A stretch of 46,336 nucleotides of DNA from Bordetella ansorpii. Lineage in GTDB: Bacteria > Pseudomonadota > Gammaproteobacteria > Burkholderiales > Burkholderiaceae_B. Below the pieces are notes generated by a model. That model saw nothing but the letters and a program-made list of their open reading frames with translations, was not told the DNA's origin and did no database searches. Made by a program: the position numbers and the translations under genes. Of this stretch, positions 7,261 through 15,786 are shown piece by piece. The first letter of the stretch is position 1. The number at the start of each line of letters is the position of its first letter. The DNA is taken from the NCBI RefSeq assembly GCF_900078315.1, contig NZ_FKBS01000013.1:283794-330129 (forward strand). The letters run 5' to 3'.

Positions 7261-8925
7261 GTGTCTCAGGATTTCTTCGAACGCCACCAGGGCGTGCTGG
7301 AACAGGCGCAGCGCGCCGCCGCCGAACGCGGCTACTGGAGCCCGCACCCCGAATCGCCCAGCCCGCGCAACTATGGCGAAACCGCCGCGGCCGATGGCCA
7401 GGCCGCCTTCGAGGCGCTGCGCGGCAAGCCTTTCCCGATCGACCTGCCGCTGGCCGACGGCGCCGTCGGCGGCGAGGTGTCGCCCTTCGGTTTCGCCCTG
7501 GACATCACCTATCCCCGCGTGCGGCCCGATGCGCTGATCCAGGCCGCCGGGCGCGCGCTGGAATCCTGGCGCCGCGCCGGCCCGCGCGCGTGGGTGGGCG
7601 TGTCGCTGGAGATCCTGCAGCGCCTGAACAAGCTGAGTTTCGAGATCGCCAGCGCGGTGCAGCACACCACCGGCCAGGCCTTCATGATGGCCTTCCAGGC
7701 CGGCGGCCCGCACGCACAGGACCGCGGCCTGGAGGCCGTGACCTACGCCTGGCAGGAAATGGCCCGCGTGCCCGGCAGCGTCATCTGGGAAAAGCCGCAG
7801 GGCAAGAACGAGCCCATCCGCATGGAGAAGCGCTTCACCGTCGTGCCGCGCGGCGTGGCGCTGGTCATCGGCTGCTCCACGTTTCCCACCTGGAACGGCT
7901 ATCCCGGCCTGTTCGCCAGCCTGGCGACCGGCAACACCGTCATCGTCAAGCCGCATCCCGGCGCGATCCTGCCGCTGGCCATCACGGTCAAGGTGGCGCG
8001 CGAGGTGCTGGCCGAGGCGGGCTTCGATCCCGACGTGGTGCAACTGGCGGCGCATGAAGCCGGCGACGACACCGCGCAAGACCTGGCGCTGCGCCCCGAA
8101 GTGAAGATTGTCGATTTCACGGGCAGCACCGCCAACGGCGACTGGCTGGAAGCCAACGCGCGCCAGGCCCTGGTCTACACCGAGAAGGCCGGCGTGAACC
8201 AGGTCATCATCGATTCGGCGCCCGACCTGAAGGGCGTGGTGCGCAACCTGGCGTTCTCGCTGTCGCTGTACTCGGGCCAGATGTGCACGGCGCCGCAGAA
8301 CATCTACGTGCCGCGCGACGGCATCGAGACGGCCGACGGCCATGTCAGCTTCGACGACGTGGCCGCCGCGCTGGGCACCGCGCTGGACAAGCTGCTGGCC
8401 GATCCGGCCAAGGCCGTCGAGTTCACCGGCGCCATTCAAAGCGAGGCCACCGCCGCGCGTATCGAAAAGGCGCGCGCGCTGGGCCTGCCCGTGGTGGCCG
8501 ACAGCCGCGAGCTGGCCCATCCGCAGTTCGAGGGCGCGCGCGTGCGCACGCCGCTGGTGCTGCGCGCCGACGCCGGCAACGACGCGCTGCGCCAGGAGTG
8601 GTTCGGCCCGATCGCCTTCGTGGTGGCCACTGACTCGACCGAGCACAGCATCGAGCTGGCGCGCGAGTCCGTGCGCGAGCACGGCGCGCTGACGCTGGCC
8701 GCGTACACGCGCGACGACGCCGTCGCCGCGCGCGTGCAGGACGCCGCCGAGGTGGCGGGCGTGTCGCTGTCGCTGAACCTGACCGGCGCGGTGTTCGTGA
8801 ACCAGACCGCGGCCTTCAGCGATTTCCACGGCACGGGCGCCAACCCGGCCGCCAATGCCGCGCTGTCCGACGCGGCGTTCGTCGCCAACCGCTTCCGCGT
8901 CGTGCAGACGCGCTGGCACGTGTAA
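7261..8925 (+). CDS. paaN: PaaN/PaaZ-type aldehyde dehydrogenase of phenylacetate ring cleavage (no MaoC domain)
   Basis: 554-aa aldehyde dehydrogenase-superfamily protein that oxidises the semialdehyde formed when the oxepin-CoA ring is opened. The catalytic Cys is in SGQMCTAPQ and the general-base Glu in YTEKAGVNQ; the NAD site includes DFTGSTANGDW. E. coli PaaZ has 681 aa because a C-terminal MaoC hydratase domain performs the ring-opening hydrolysis. Here the protein ends after the dehydrogenase, matching the shorter PaaN2-type family. The start is GTG 7261; reading back from ATG 7144 would run into paaE. It lies 59 bases after paaE. Confidence 0.92.
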   Translation: MSQDFFERHQGVLEQAQRAAAERGYWSPHPESPSPRNYGETAAADGQAAFEALRGKPFPIDLPLADGAVGGEVSPFGFALDITYPRVRPDALIQAAGRALESWRRAGPRAWVGVSLEILQRLNKLSFEIASAVQHTTGQAFMMAFQAGGPHAQDRGLEAVTYAWQEMARVPGSVIWEKPQGKNEPIRMEKRFTVVPRGVALVIGCSTFPTWNGYPGLFASLATGNTVIVKPHPGAILPLAITVKVAREVLAEAGFDPDVVQLAAHEAGDDTAQDLALRPEVKIVDFTGSTANGDWLEANARQALVYTEKAGVNQVIIDSAPDLKGVVRNLAFSLSLYSGQMCTAPQNIYVPRDGIETADGHVSFDDVAAALGTALDKLLADPAKAVEFTGAIQSEATAARIEKARALGLPVVADSRELAHPQFEGARVRTPLVLRADAGNDALRQEWFGPIAFVVATDSTEHSIELARESVREHGALTLAAYTRDDAVAARVQDAAEVAGVSLSLNLTGAVFVNQTAAFSDFHGTGANPAANAALSDAAFVANRFRVVQTRWHV

Positions 8926-8980
8926 GCGCGCCGACACACCCGCGATCCGCCCGATAACGAATAACCCGAGACATCGTCGC

Positions 8981-9769
8981 ATGGCCTACGAAGACATCCT
9001 GTTCTCCCTGGAAGGCGGCATCGCCCGCCTGACGCTGAACCGTCCCGACAAGCTCAACAGCTTCACCGCGCGCATGCACGGCGAAGTGGCCGACGCGCTG
9101 ACTCGCGTCGAGACCGAAGGCGCGCGCGTGCTGGTGCTGACCGGCGCGGGCCGCGGCTTCTGCGCGGGCCAGGACCTGAGCGAACGCCGCCCCGCGGCCG
9201 ACGGCTCGCCGCCCGACCTGGGCGAGACGGTCGAGAAGTATTACGCCCCGCTGGTCAAGCGCCTGCAGGCGCTGCCCATGCCGGTGGTGGTGGGGGTGAA
9301 CGGGGTGGCGGCTGGCGCCGGCGCCAACCTGGCGTTCGCGGGCGACCTCGTCATCGCGAAAGAGTCGGCCAGCTTCATCCAGTCGTTCTGCAAGCTGGGC
9401 CTGATTCCGGACACGGGCGGCACCTACGCGCTGCCGCGTCTGGTGGGCCGCGCGCGCGCGCTGGGCCTGGCCCTGCTGGGCGACAAGCTCAGCGGGCGGC
9501 AGGCCGAGCAGTGGGGCCTGATCTGGCAATGCGTGGCCGACGAGGAGTTCGACGCCACGCTGGACAGGCTGGCCACGCACTTTGCGCAGGCGCCCACCAA
9601 GGGGCTGGCCTTCACCAAGCGCGCCCTCCAGCAGAGCCTGGGCAATGACCTGGCCACGCAGTTGGACCTGGAGCGCGACATGATGCGCGAACTGGGCAGA
9701 AGCGCCGACTACGCCGAAGGCGTGGCGGCCTTCCTGGACAAGCGCGCGCCGCAGTTCAAGGGGCAATGA
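8981..9769 (+). CDS. paaG: PaaG, 1,2-epoxyphenylacetyl-CoA isomerase
   Basis: 262-aa crotonase-fold enzyme that converts ring-1,2-epoxyphenylacetyl-CoA to oxepin-CoA, and later shifts a double bond in the aliphatic product. The CoA oxyanion-hole segment FCAGQDLSE (around residue 60) and VAAGAGANLAFAGDL are present, along with LGLIPDTGGTYALPR, which carries the Asp typical of PaaG instead of a hydratase Glu. I chose the ATG at 8981, the family start MAYEDILFSLEGG. Its TGA overlaps the paaI start (9766), so the pair is translationally coupled. Confidence 0.95.
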   Translation: MAYEDILFSLEGGIARLTLNRPDKLNSFTARMHGEVADALTRVETEGARVLVLTGAGRGFCAGQDLSERRPAADGSPPDLGETVEKYYAPLVKRLQALPMPVVVGVNGVAAGAGANLAFAGDLVIAKESASFIQSFCKLGLIPDTGGTYALPRLVGRARALGLALLGDKLSGRQAEQWGLIWQCVADEEFDATLDRLATHFAQAPTKGLAFTKRALQQSLGNDLATQLDLERDMMRELGRSADYAEGVAAFLDKRAPQFKGQ

Positions 9770-10251
9770 TGAACCGCAACGTTTCCGCAGACGTTTCCGT
9801 GACGGTGCCCACCGATCCCCAGGCGCTGGCCGAGGCCGTGCGTGAAACCATGTACGCCAACGACGCGGCCACGCAGGGCCTGGGCATGGAGGTCGTCTCC
9901 ATCGCGCCGGGCCAGGCGCGCGTCACCATGCGTGTGCGCGGCGACATGCTCAACGGCCACAAGACCTGCCACGGCGGCTTCATCTTCTCGCTGGCCGACA
10001 GCGCGTTCGCCTTCGCGTGCAACTCGCGCAATGTCAGCACGGTGGCCTCGGGCTGCACCATCGATTTCCTGGCGCCGGGGTTCGAGGGCGACGTGCTGAC
10101 CGCCGAGGCGCAGGAGCGCTCGCTGGCCGGCCGCACCGGCATCTACGACATCACCGTCAGCAACCAGGACGGCAAGCCGGTGGCGGTGTTCCGCGGCCGT
10201 TCGTACCGCATCAAGGGGCAGGTGGTGGGCGACGCGCCGGACGCCGCCTGA
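9766..10251 (+). CDS. paaI: PaaI, hotdog-fold acyl-CoA thioesterase
   Basis: 161-aa PaaI-type thioesterase that releases CoA from ring-hydroxylated or dead-end phenylacetyl-CoA derivatives, protecting the pathway. The hotdog signature HGGFIFSLADSAFAFACN contains the conserved HGG and the catalytic Asp. The ATG at 9766 overlaps the paaG stop; the next codon, ATG 9769, is an equally good start. It is slightly longer than E. coli PaaI (140 aa) through an N-terminal extension (residues 1-18). The following 102-base gap has a perfect palindrome. Confidence 0.93.
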   Translation: MMNRNVSADVSVTVPTDPQALAEAVRETMYANDAATQGLGMEVVSIAPGQARVTMRVRGDMLNGHKTCHGGFIFSLADSAFAFACNSRNVSTVASGCTIDFLAPGFEGDVLTAEAQERSLAGRTGIYDITVSNQDGKPVAVFRGRSYRIKGQVVGDAPDAA

Positions 10252-10309
10252 CCTTGCGCACACCGAGCAGGATCGGGCCGCCGAGCCTGAGCAAAGCATC
10301 GCATTCCAT

Positions 10310-10331
10310 CCGGGCGGCGCGCGCCGCCCGG
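10310..10331. repeat. Perfect 22-bp GC palindrome between paaI and paaK
   Basis: The sequence at 10310-10331 (CCGGGCGGCGC followed by its exact reverse complement) forms a hairpin or cruciform 22 bases before the paaK ATG and just ahead of its AGGAGAG ribosome site. It may stabilise the upstream message or attenuate paaK; no T-run follows, so it is not a classic terminator. Confidence 0.6.
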
Positions 10332-10353
10332 TGATATTCCAGGAGAGAGACTC

Positions 10354-11667
10354 ATGTCCAACACGATCAGCAAGCCCGGGCTGGACCCCATCGAGCATGC
10401 CAGCCGCGACGAGATCCAGGCGCTGCAGCTGGAACGGCTGAAGTGGACGCTGAACCACGCGTACCAGAACGTGCCGCACTACAAGCGCGCCTTCGACGAA
10501 AAAGGCGTGCATCCGGACGACTTGAAGCAGCTGTCGGACATCTCGAAATTCCCGTTCACGGTGAAGAAAGACCTGCGCGACAACTATCCGTTCGGTATGT
10601 TCGCCGTGCCGCGCGAGCGCGTGTCGCGCGTGCATGCGTCCAGCGGCACGACCGGCAAGCCGACGGTGGTGGGCTATACGTCGCAGGACCTGGACAACTG
10701 GGCCAACCTGGTGGCGCGCTCGATCCGCGCGGCGGGCGGCAAGGCGGGCGACATCATCCACGTGGCCTACGGCTACGGCCTGTTCACGGGCGGCCTGGGG
10801 GCGCATTACGGCGCCGAGCGGCTGGGTTGCACGGTCATCCCCATGTCGGGCGGACAGACCGAGAAGCAGGTGCAGCTGATCCAGGATTTCCAGCCCAGCA
10901 TCATCATGGTGACGCCCTCCTATTTCTGCAACATTCTGGAGGAGCAGCGCCGGCAGGGTATTGATCCACGTCAAAGTTCGCTGCGCATCGGCATTTTCGG
11001 CGCCGAACCGTGGACGGGCCAGATGCGCGCCGACATCGAGTCGCAGGCCGGCATCGACGCGGTCGACATCTATGGCCTGTCCGAAGTGATGGGGCCGGGC
11101 GTGGCCAGCGAGTGCGTCGAATCGAAGGACGGCCCGGTGGTGTGGGAAGACCACTTCTACGCCGAGATCATCGATCCCGACACGGGCGAGCCGGTGGCCG
11201 ATGGCGAAGAGGGCGAGCTGGTGTTCACCTCGCTGACCAAGGAAGCGATGCCCGTCATCCGCTACCGCACGCGCGACCTGACACGCCTGTTGCCGCCCAC
11301 CTCGCGCAGCATGCGCCGCATCGGCAAGATCACCGGCCGCAGCGACGACATGCTGATCGTGCGCGGCGTGAACCTGTTTCCGACCCAGGTCGAGGAACTG
11401 GTGCTGAAGGTGGCCCAACTGGCGCCGCACTACCAACTGGTGCTGACCAAGAACGGCAACCTGGACGAGCTGGAGATTCTGACCGAAGTGCGTGGCGAGT
11501 TCGCCGGCCTGGGCGCCGACGAGCGCGAGGTCATCGGCCGCCAGTTGCAGGCGGCGGTGAAGGCCTACATCGGCATCAGCGCGCGCGTGAACGTGGCCGA
11601 TTGCGGTTTCGTCGAACGCACGCTGACCGGCAAGGCGCGCCGCGTGATCGACAAGCGGCCGCGGTAA
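10354..11667 (+). CDS. paaK: PaaK, phenylacetate-CoA ligase
   Basis: 437-aa cytoplasmic AMP-forming ligase that makes phenylacetyl-CoA from phenylacetate, ATP and CoA, the entry step of the pathway. It has the AMP-binding P-loop ASSGTTGKPTVVGYT (near residue 95), YGYGLFTGGLGAHYG, GAEPWT, and the C-terminal domain with GRSDDMLIVRGVNLFPTQVEE. An AGGAGAG ribosome site lies 8 bases before the ATG. It is last in the operon and is followed by a strong terminator. Length is typical (430-440 aa). Confidence 0.97.
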   Translation: MSNTISKPGLDPIEHASRDEIQALQLERLKWTLNHAYQNVPHYKRAFDEKGVHPDDLKQLSDISKFPFTVKKDLRDNYPFGMFAVPRERVSRVHASSGTTGKPTVVGYTSQDLDNWANLVARSIRAAGGKAGDIIHVAYGYGLFTGGLGAHYGAERLGCTVIPMSGGQTEKQVQLIQDFQPSIIMVTPSYFCNILEEQRRQGIDPRQSSLRIGIFGAEPWTGQMRADIESQAGIDAVDIYGLSEVMGPGVASECVESKDGPVVWEDHFYAEIIDPDTGEPVADGEEGELVFTSLTKEAMPVIRYRTRDLTRLLPPTSRSMRRIGKITGRSDDMLIVRGVNLFPTQVEELVLKVAQLAPHYQLVLTKNGNLDELEILTEVRGEFAGLGADEREVIGRQLQAAVKAYIGISARVNVADCGFVERTLTGKARRVIDKRPR

Positions 11668-11698
11668 GCGCGGGCGTCCCGCGGGGCGCGTATCGAAC

Positions 11699-11730
11699 GG
11701 GCGATTCTCGCAGGAGGGTCGCCCTTTTTT
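11699..11730 (+). terminator. Rho-independent terminator of the paa operon
   Basis: Stem GGGCGA (11699-11704) with TCGCCC (11719-11724), a 14-base loop, then six T (11725-11730), 31 bases after the paaK stop. Confidence 0.8.
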
Positions 11731-11775
11731 GTCGCCCGGCAGGCCCGGCCGTGCGCCGACACAAAGATACAAACT

Positions 11776-11788
11776 GATAATTATTATG
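11776..11788. promoter_or_regulatory. Fur-box-like sequence upstream of the PAP2 lipoprotein
   Basis: GATAAT-T-ATTATG matches 12 of 13 positions of the 6-1-6 Fur core GATAATNATTATC. It lies in an AT-rich island about 85 bases before the ATG at 11870. The match could be chance in AT-rich promoter DNA. Confidence 0.3.
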
Positions 11789-11869
11789 AAATATGCTTAA
11801 TTGTAATGCTTCATACACATTGGCCTCCTAGCATCCCGGGCTCTGTCAACCCACGTTTTTCTGAAAAAC

Positions 11870-13861
11870 ATGAGCCTTCAACAGCGATCCCTGGCCAACG
11901 GTCTGGGCACGTGCGCCGTGCGCGCCACCACTCTCGCCGTCTTGCTCGCGCTGGCCGCCTGCGGCAGCGACCATGACGACGACACCTCCGATTCGGGCAA
12001 CCAGGAATCCGCCTACGTCGTGCCGGGACCGCCCGCCGGCCTGGGCACCACCGACGTCGCGCCGCTGCCCACGGCCAGCGCCTTCGTCGATTTCGCCTAC
12101 AGCAACCAGCGCGGCGATGCGCGCTACGCCACGGTGGACACCAATGCCGGCGTGCGCGTGCTGAAGGGCTACCTCGACGTATGGACGCCCAGCACGCTGC
12201 TGGTCGACGCCGGCGTCAGCGCGGCCGCCGTCGACGGCTTTCCGGCCGTGGCCCAGTCGAACTGGAGCGGCATCCCCGGCGACGCCACCGACGGCACCGT
12301 GAAGAACGGCTCGGTGCACGCCGAGAACCTGGCGTTCTCGGTGCGCACCACCCTGGCGCGCACGCCCGAGCAGGCGGTGGCGGCCTATCTGGACGACCGC
12401 CGTGGCAAGAACTACAGCGTGACCGACGGCATGGGTCCGTTGACCAGCTACTGGCGCACCGCCGCGCAGCAGACCACCACGATCACCGACGTCGCCAGCG
12501 ACGCCACGACCGTGAAATACGACGACGGCGGCAACAACACGGGCGTGTCCGGTTCGGCCAACCCCGAGTTCGGCGATGCCATCGCGTTCGTGCAGAAGAT
12601 GGGCGACAACGCCTCGACCGAGCCGTCCAAGCGCTTCTACAAGTATGCCCGTCCGTGGCGCTGGACTTCGGCGGTCCAGATGCTGCCCACGCTGGAAATG
12701 GCCAAGAGCAGCACGCCGGCCACCGATGGCGGCTTCCCCAGCGGCCACACTGCCGAGGCCGTCCGCAACGCCGTCGCCATGGCCTATCTGGTGCCCGAGC
12801 GCTTCCAGGAAATGGTGGCGCGCGGTGTGGAGCTGGGCGAGAACCGCATCGTCGCGGGCATGCATTCGCCGCTGGACGTGATCGGCGGCCGCATCCTGGG
12901 CCAGGCCTCGGCCGTGGGCAACATCTATGCCGCCAGCCTGGACGAGCGCACGACGGCCTACACGCAGGCGCGCCAGACCCTGATGGCCGCCGTGGGCGCC
13001 GCCACGCCCGAGGCCTTCTACCAGTTCGCACATTCGCAGCCGCTGGCGCAGGACCGTTTCGCGGATCACGACGCCAACAAGCGCGAGTACCGCCGCCGCC
13101 TGACGTTCGATTTCGTGCAGATCGGCGACACCGGCGTGCCGGCCGTCGTGCCCAAGGGCGCGGAAACCGTGCTGGAAACCCGTCTTCCGTACCTGACCGC
13201 GGACCAGCGTCGCGTGGTTCTCAAGACGACCGCGCTGCCGTCGGGCTACCCGGTGATGAGCGATGACGAAGGCTTCGGCCGCCTGAACCTGTTCGATGCG
13301 GCCGACGGATACGGCGCTTTCAACGGCGACGTCGTGGTGTCCATGGATGCGAATCAGGGGGGCTTCAACGCCCTGGATACCTGGCGCAACGACATCTCGG
13401 GCGCGGGCAAGCTGACCAAGAACGGATCGGGCACGCTGGCGCTGGCCGGGCAGAACCTGTACACCGGCGGCACCGAGGTCGCGGGCGGTACGCTGCGCGT
13501 GGATTCGGCCAGCGCACTCGGCGCTGGCGCGGTCTACGTGGGCGGCGGCACGCTGGAAGTGGCGGCGGACGAAGCGGCGCAGGTGAAGTCGACCTACACG
13601 CAGACGGCCGCTGGCGCATTGCAGGTCAATGTGGATGCCGATGGCGCGGGTCAGTTGTCGGTGGCGTCCGATGCGGCGCTGGCCGGTGCGTTGACGGTCG
13701 ATTTCCGTGACGGCTATACGCCGCAGGCGGGCGATACGCTGACGGTGATCTCCGCGGCCCGGGTCCATGGCACGTTCGACAGCGTGTCGGTGGCGGGCTT
13801 CAAGGCCACGCCGGTCTATGGCAGCGACAGCGTCCAGGTTCGTCTGGATGCCGTGCAGTAA
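11870..13861 (+). CDS. Lipoprotein of the PAP2 acid-phosphatase superfamily with passenger-type beta repeat
   Basis: 663-aa predicted lipoprotein: signal peptide to about residue 30, lipobox LAAC with Cys31, then an Asp-rich spacer (CGSDHDDD). The central domain carries PAP2 phosphatase motifs: KRFYKYARP (254-262), PSGH (290-293) and NRIVAGMHSPLD (325-336, in place of SRxxxxxHxxxD). From about residue 511 comes an autotransporter-associated beta-strand repeat (GAGKLTKNGSGTLALAG, then GGTLRVDSASALG), but no C-terminal beta-barrel follows. It probably hydrolyses phosphomonoesters or diphosphates in the envelope; the substrate is unknown. It stands alone, behind the paa terminator and before a convergent hairpin. 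Confidence 0.85.
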   Translation: MSLQQRSLANGLGTCAVRATTLAVLLALAACGSDHDDDTSDSGNQESAYVVPGPPAGLGTTDVAPLPTASAFVDFAYSNQRGDARYATVDTNAGVRVLKGYLDVWTPSTLLVDAGVSAAAVDGFPAVAQSNWSGIPGDATDGTVKNGSVHAENLAFSVRTTLARTPEQAVAAYLDDRRGKNYSVTDGMGPLTSYWRTAAQQTTTITDVASDATTVKYDDGGNNTGVSGSANPEFGDAIAFVQKMGDNASTEPSKRFYKYARPWRWTSAVQMLPTLEMAKSSTPATDGGFPSGHTAEAVRNAVAMAYLVPERFQEMVARGVELGENRIVAGMHSPLDVIGGRILGQASAVGNIYAASLDERTTAYTQARQTLMAAVGAATPEAFYQFAHSQPLAQDRFADHDANKREYRRRLTFDFVQIGDTGVPAVVPKGAETVLETRLPYLTADQRRVVLKTTALPSGYPVMSDDEGFGRLNLFDAADGYGAFNGDVVVSMDANQGGFNALDTWRNDISGAGKLTKNGSGTLALAGQNLYTGGTEVAGGTLRVDSASALGAGAVYVGGGTLEVAADEAAQVKSTYTQTAAGALQVNVDADGAGQLSVASDAALAGALTVDFRDGYTPQAGDTLTVISAARVHGTFDSVSVAGFKATPVYGSDSVQVRLDAVQ

Positions 13862-13887
13862 GCCAGGCGCGGCAAGCGCCAGGTAAC

Positions 13888-13918
13888 GAGGAAGGGGGCA
13901 CCGTGTGCCCCCTTCCTC
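13888..13918. terminator. 14-bp hairpin between convergent PAP2 and dctM genes
   Basis: GAGGAAGGGGGCAC (13888-13901) pairs perfectly with 13905-13918 around a three-base CGT loop. It lies 27 bases after the PAP2 stop and 22 before the dctM stop, fitting a bidirectional terminator, although no T-run follows on either side. Confidence 0.65.
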
Positions 13919-13939
13919 ATTGCAGCCCCGGCGTGTTCT

Positions 13940-15217
13940 CTACCTCGCGTACACCAGGTCGCGCAATCCCAGCGACAGCCCCGGCCAGTACGTGATCACC
14001 ATCAGGCACGCGATCACCACGCCCACGAAAGGCAGCAGCGGCCGTATCAGCCGCTCCAGCGGCAGCTTCGCCACGGCGCAGGCGGCGAACAGATTCACCC
14101 CGAACGGCGGCGTGATCATGCCCAGCGCCAGGTTCACCACCATGATGATGCCGAAGTGCACGGGATCGATGCCGAACTGCACCGCCACCGGCAGCAGCAG
14201 CGGGGCCAGCACCACCACGGACGCCGAGGTCTCGATGAACATGCCGATGATGAACAGCGCCGCGTTGACTCCCACCAGGAAGGTGAGCTTGTCATCGAAC
14301 AGTTTCGCCAGCCCTTGGCCCAGCGCATCCGGAATCCCGGCGCGGTTGAGCAGGAAACTGAACACGCCCGCATTGGCGATCACGAACATGATGACCGCGG
14401 TGGATACCACCGTGCGGTTCAGCGCGCCCGACAGGTCGCGCAGCGCCAGCCTGCCGTAGACGAAGCGGCCCACCAGCACGGCATAGACCACCGCCACCAC
14501 CGAGGCTTCGGTCGGCGTGAAGACGCCGCCATAGATGCCGCCCAGGATGATCGCCGGCATCAGCAGCGCCAGCCACGCGCGGCGCAAGGACGGCCACAGT
14601 GACAGGCGGCCTTCGCCATCGTGCTTGCCCAGGCCGTGGCGGCGCGCGTACAGCCACACGTACAGCATCAGCGACAGCCCGATCAATACGCCGGGCATGA
14701 CGCCGGCGATGAACAGTTCGCCGGTGGAAGTGTCTGTGGACACCGCGAACAGGATCATCGGAATGGAGGGCGGAATGATGACGCCGAGCTCCGCCGCGCT
14801 GGCCTGCAGGGACGCGGCGAAGGGCGCGGGATAACCATGGCGGATCATGGCGGGGATCAGGATCGCACCGACCGCGAACGTGGTGGCCACGCTGGAGCCG
14901 GCCACCGCCGCGAAGATCATGCAGGTCAGCACGCAGGTGCAGGCCAGTCCGCCCTGCACGCCGCCCACCAGGCTCTTGGCGAAGTCGACCATGCGTTCGG
15001 AAATGCCGCCGGTTTCCATCAGGTTGCCGGCCAGGATGAAGAACGGAATGGCCACCAGCGGATACTTGTCCAGCGCGGCGTACAGCTGTTGCGCCATCAC
15101 CAGCCATGGCAGACCGGCCACCGAGATGCCGCCCAGGCTGGCCAGCCCGATGGCCACGGCCACCGGCACCGACAGGCCGAAAAAGATCAGCATCGAGAGA
15201 ATCATCAACTGCGACAT
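13940..15217 (-). CDS. dctM: TRAP transporter large permease (DctM family)
   Basis: 425-aa inner-membrane protein with about 12 hydrophobic segments, the ion-coupled channel subunit of a TRAP carrier that imports organic acids with sodium. Family features include the N-terminal MILSMLIFFGLSVPVAVAIGLASL helix, GGVQGGLACTCVLTCMIFAAVAGSS, and GIIMVVNLALGMITPPFGVNLF near the C-terminus. It is third in the dctP-dctQ-dctM order, 54 bases after dctQ, and divergent from an acyl-CoA module that may use the imported acid. Substrate cannot be read from sequence. Confidence 0.93.
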   Translation of the reverse strand: MSQLMILSMLIFFGLSVPVAVAIGLASLGGISVAGLPWLVMAQQLYAALDKYPLVAIPFFILAGNLMETGGISERMVDFAKSLVGGVQGGLACTCVLTCMIFAAVAGSSVATTFAVGAILIPAMIRHGYPAPFAASLQASAAELGVIIPPSIPMILFAVSTDTSTGELFIAGVMPGVLIGLSLMLYVWLYARRHGLGKHDGEGRLSLWPSLRRAWLALLMPAIILGGIYGGVFTPTEASVVAVVYAVLVGRFVYGRLALRDLSGALNRTVVSTAVIMFVIANAGVFSFLLNRAGIPDALGQGLAKLFDDKLTFLVGVNAALFIIGMFIETSASVVVLAPLLLPVAVQFGIDPVHFGIIMVVNLALGMITPPFGVNLFAACAVAKLPLERLIRPLLPFVGVVIACLMVITYWPGLSLGLRDLVYAR

Positions 15218-15271
15218 GGAACCACCTGAATGTCGTCCGGCCGCGCCGGAAGCGTGAAGAGGAAGCTGAGG

Positions 15272-15772
15272 TCAGCCTTGCGCGTCGTTGCGCACGGGTT
15301 CGGGTTCATCCGGCCCGGCGGCCACGCGCGCCAGCACCGCGATCGCCGCCAGCGTGGCGCCTACCGGGATCGCCAGATAGATCCAGGAGATCGAGATGTC
15401 CAGGCTGGGTACGGTCTGGAACCGCACCCGCCAGGTCATCTGTCCGCCGATCCATGCCAGCAAGGCCAGGAACAGGACACAGATGGCGGCCAGCGCGTGC
15501 TGCAGCAGGCGCTGGGCACGGCCGCGCAGGCTGTTGCGCAACAGCTCCACGCTGATCATGGCGCCGTGGCGGAACGCCAGCGCCACGCCCAGCAGCACCG
15601 TCCAGATCAGCAGGGCGCGTGTCAGCACCTCGGTCCAGTCGGCGGGGGATTGCAGGACGAAGCGCGCGATCACCTGGTAGAAGGCAGCCGCCGCCGAGGC
15701 CACCAGCAGCAGCTGGGCCACGGCGGACACCAGCCGGAACAGGGCCGTCTCGGCCGTGCGCAAGGCGTGCAT
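15272..15772 (-). CDS. dctQ: TRAP transporter small permease (DctQ family)
   Basis: 166-aa four-helix membrane subunit of the TRAP carrier, with helices near residues 12-35, 47-68, 88-110 and 130-150 (LLLHALAAICVLFLALL region and the final ATLAAIAVLARVAAG). The motif FRHGAMISVELL after the second helix is characteristic. It lies between dctP (14 bases away) and dctM and forms the QM membrane complex. The start at 15772 follows directly from the dctP stop region. Confidence 0.9.
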   Translation of the reverse strand: MHALRTAETALFRLVSAVAQLLLVASAAAAFYQVIARFVLQSPADWTEVLTRALLIWTVLLGVALAFRHGAMISVELLRNSLRGRAQRLLQHALAAICVLFLALLAWIGGQMTWRVRFQTVPSLDISISWIYLAIPVGATLAAIAVLARVAAGPDEPEPVRNDAQG

Positions 15773-15786
15773 GATGGGCCGGCCTC

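Noticed and set aside
7114-8982. 622-codon minus-strand frame over paaN
   Set aside because: Antisense shadow; paaN has intact aldehyde dehydrogenase residues.
11846-13768. 640-codon minus-strand frame over the PAP2 lipoprotein
   Set aside because: Antisense shadow; the plus-strand protein has a signal peptide, lipobox and PAP2 motifs.
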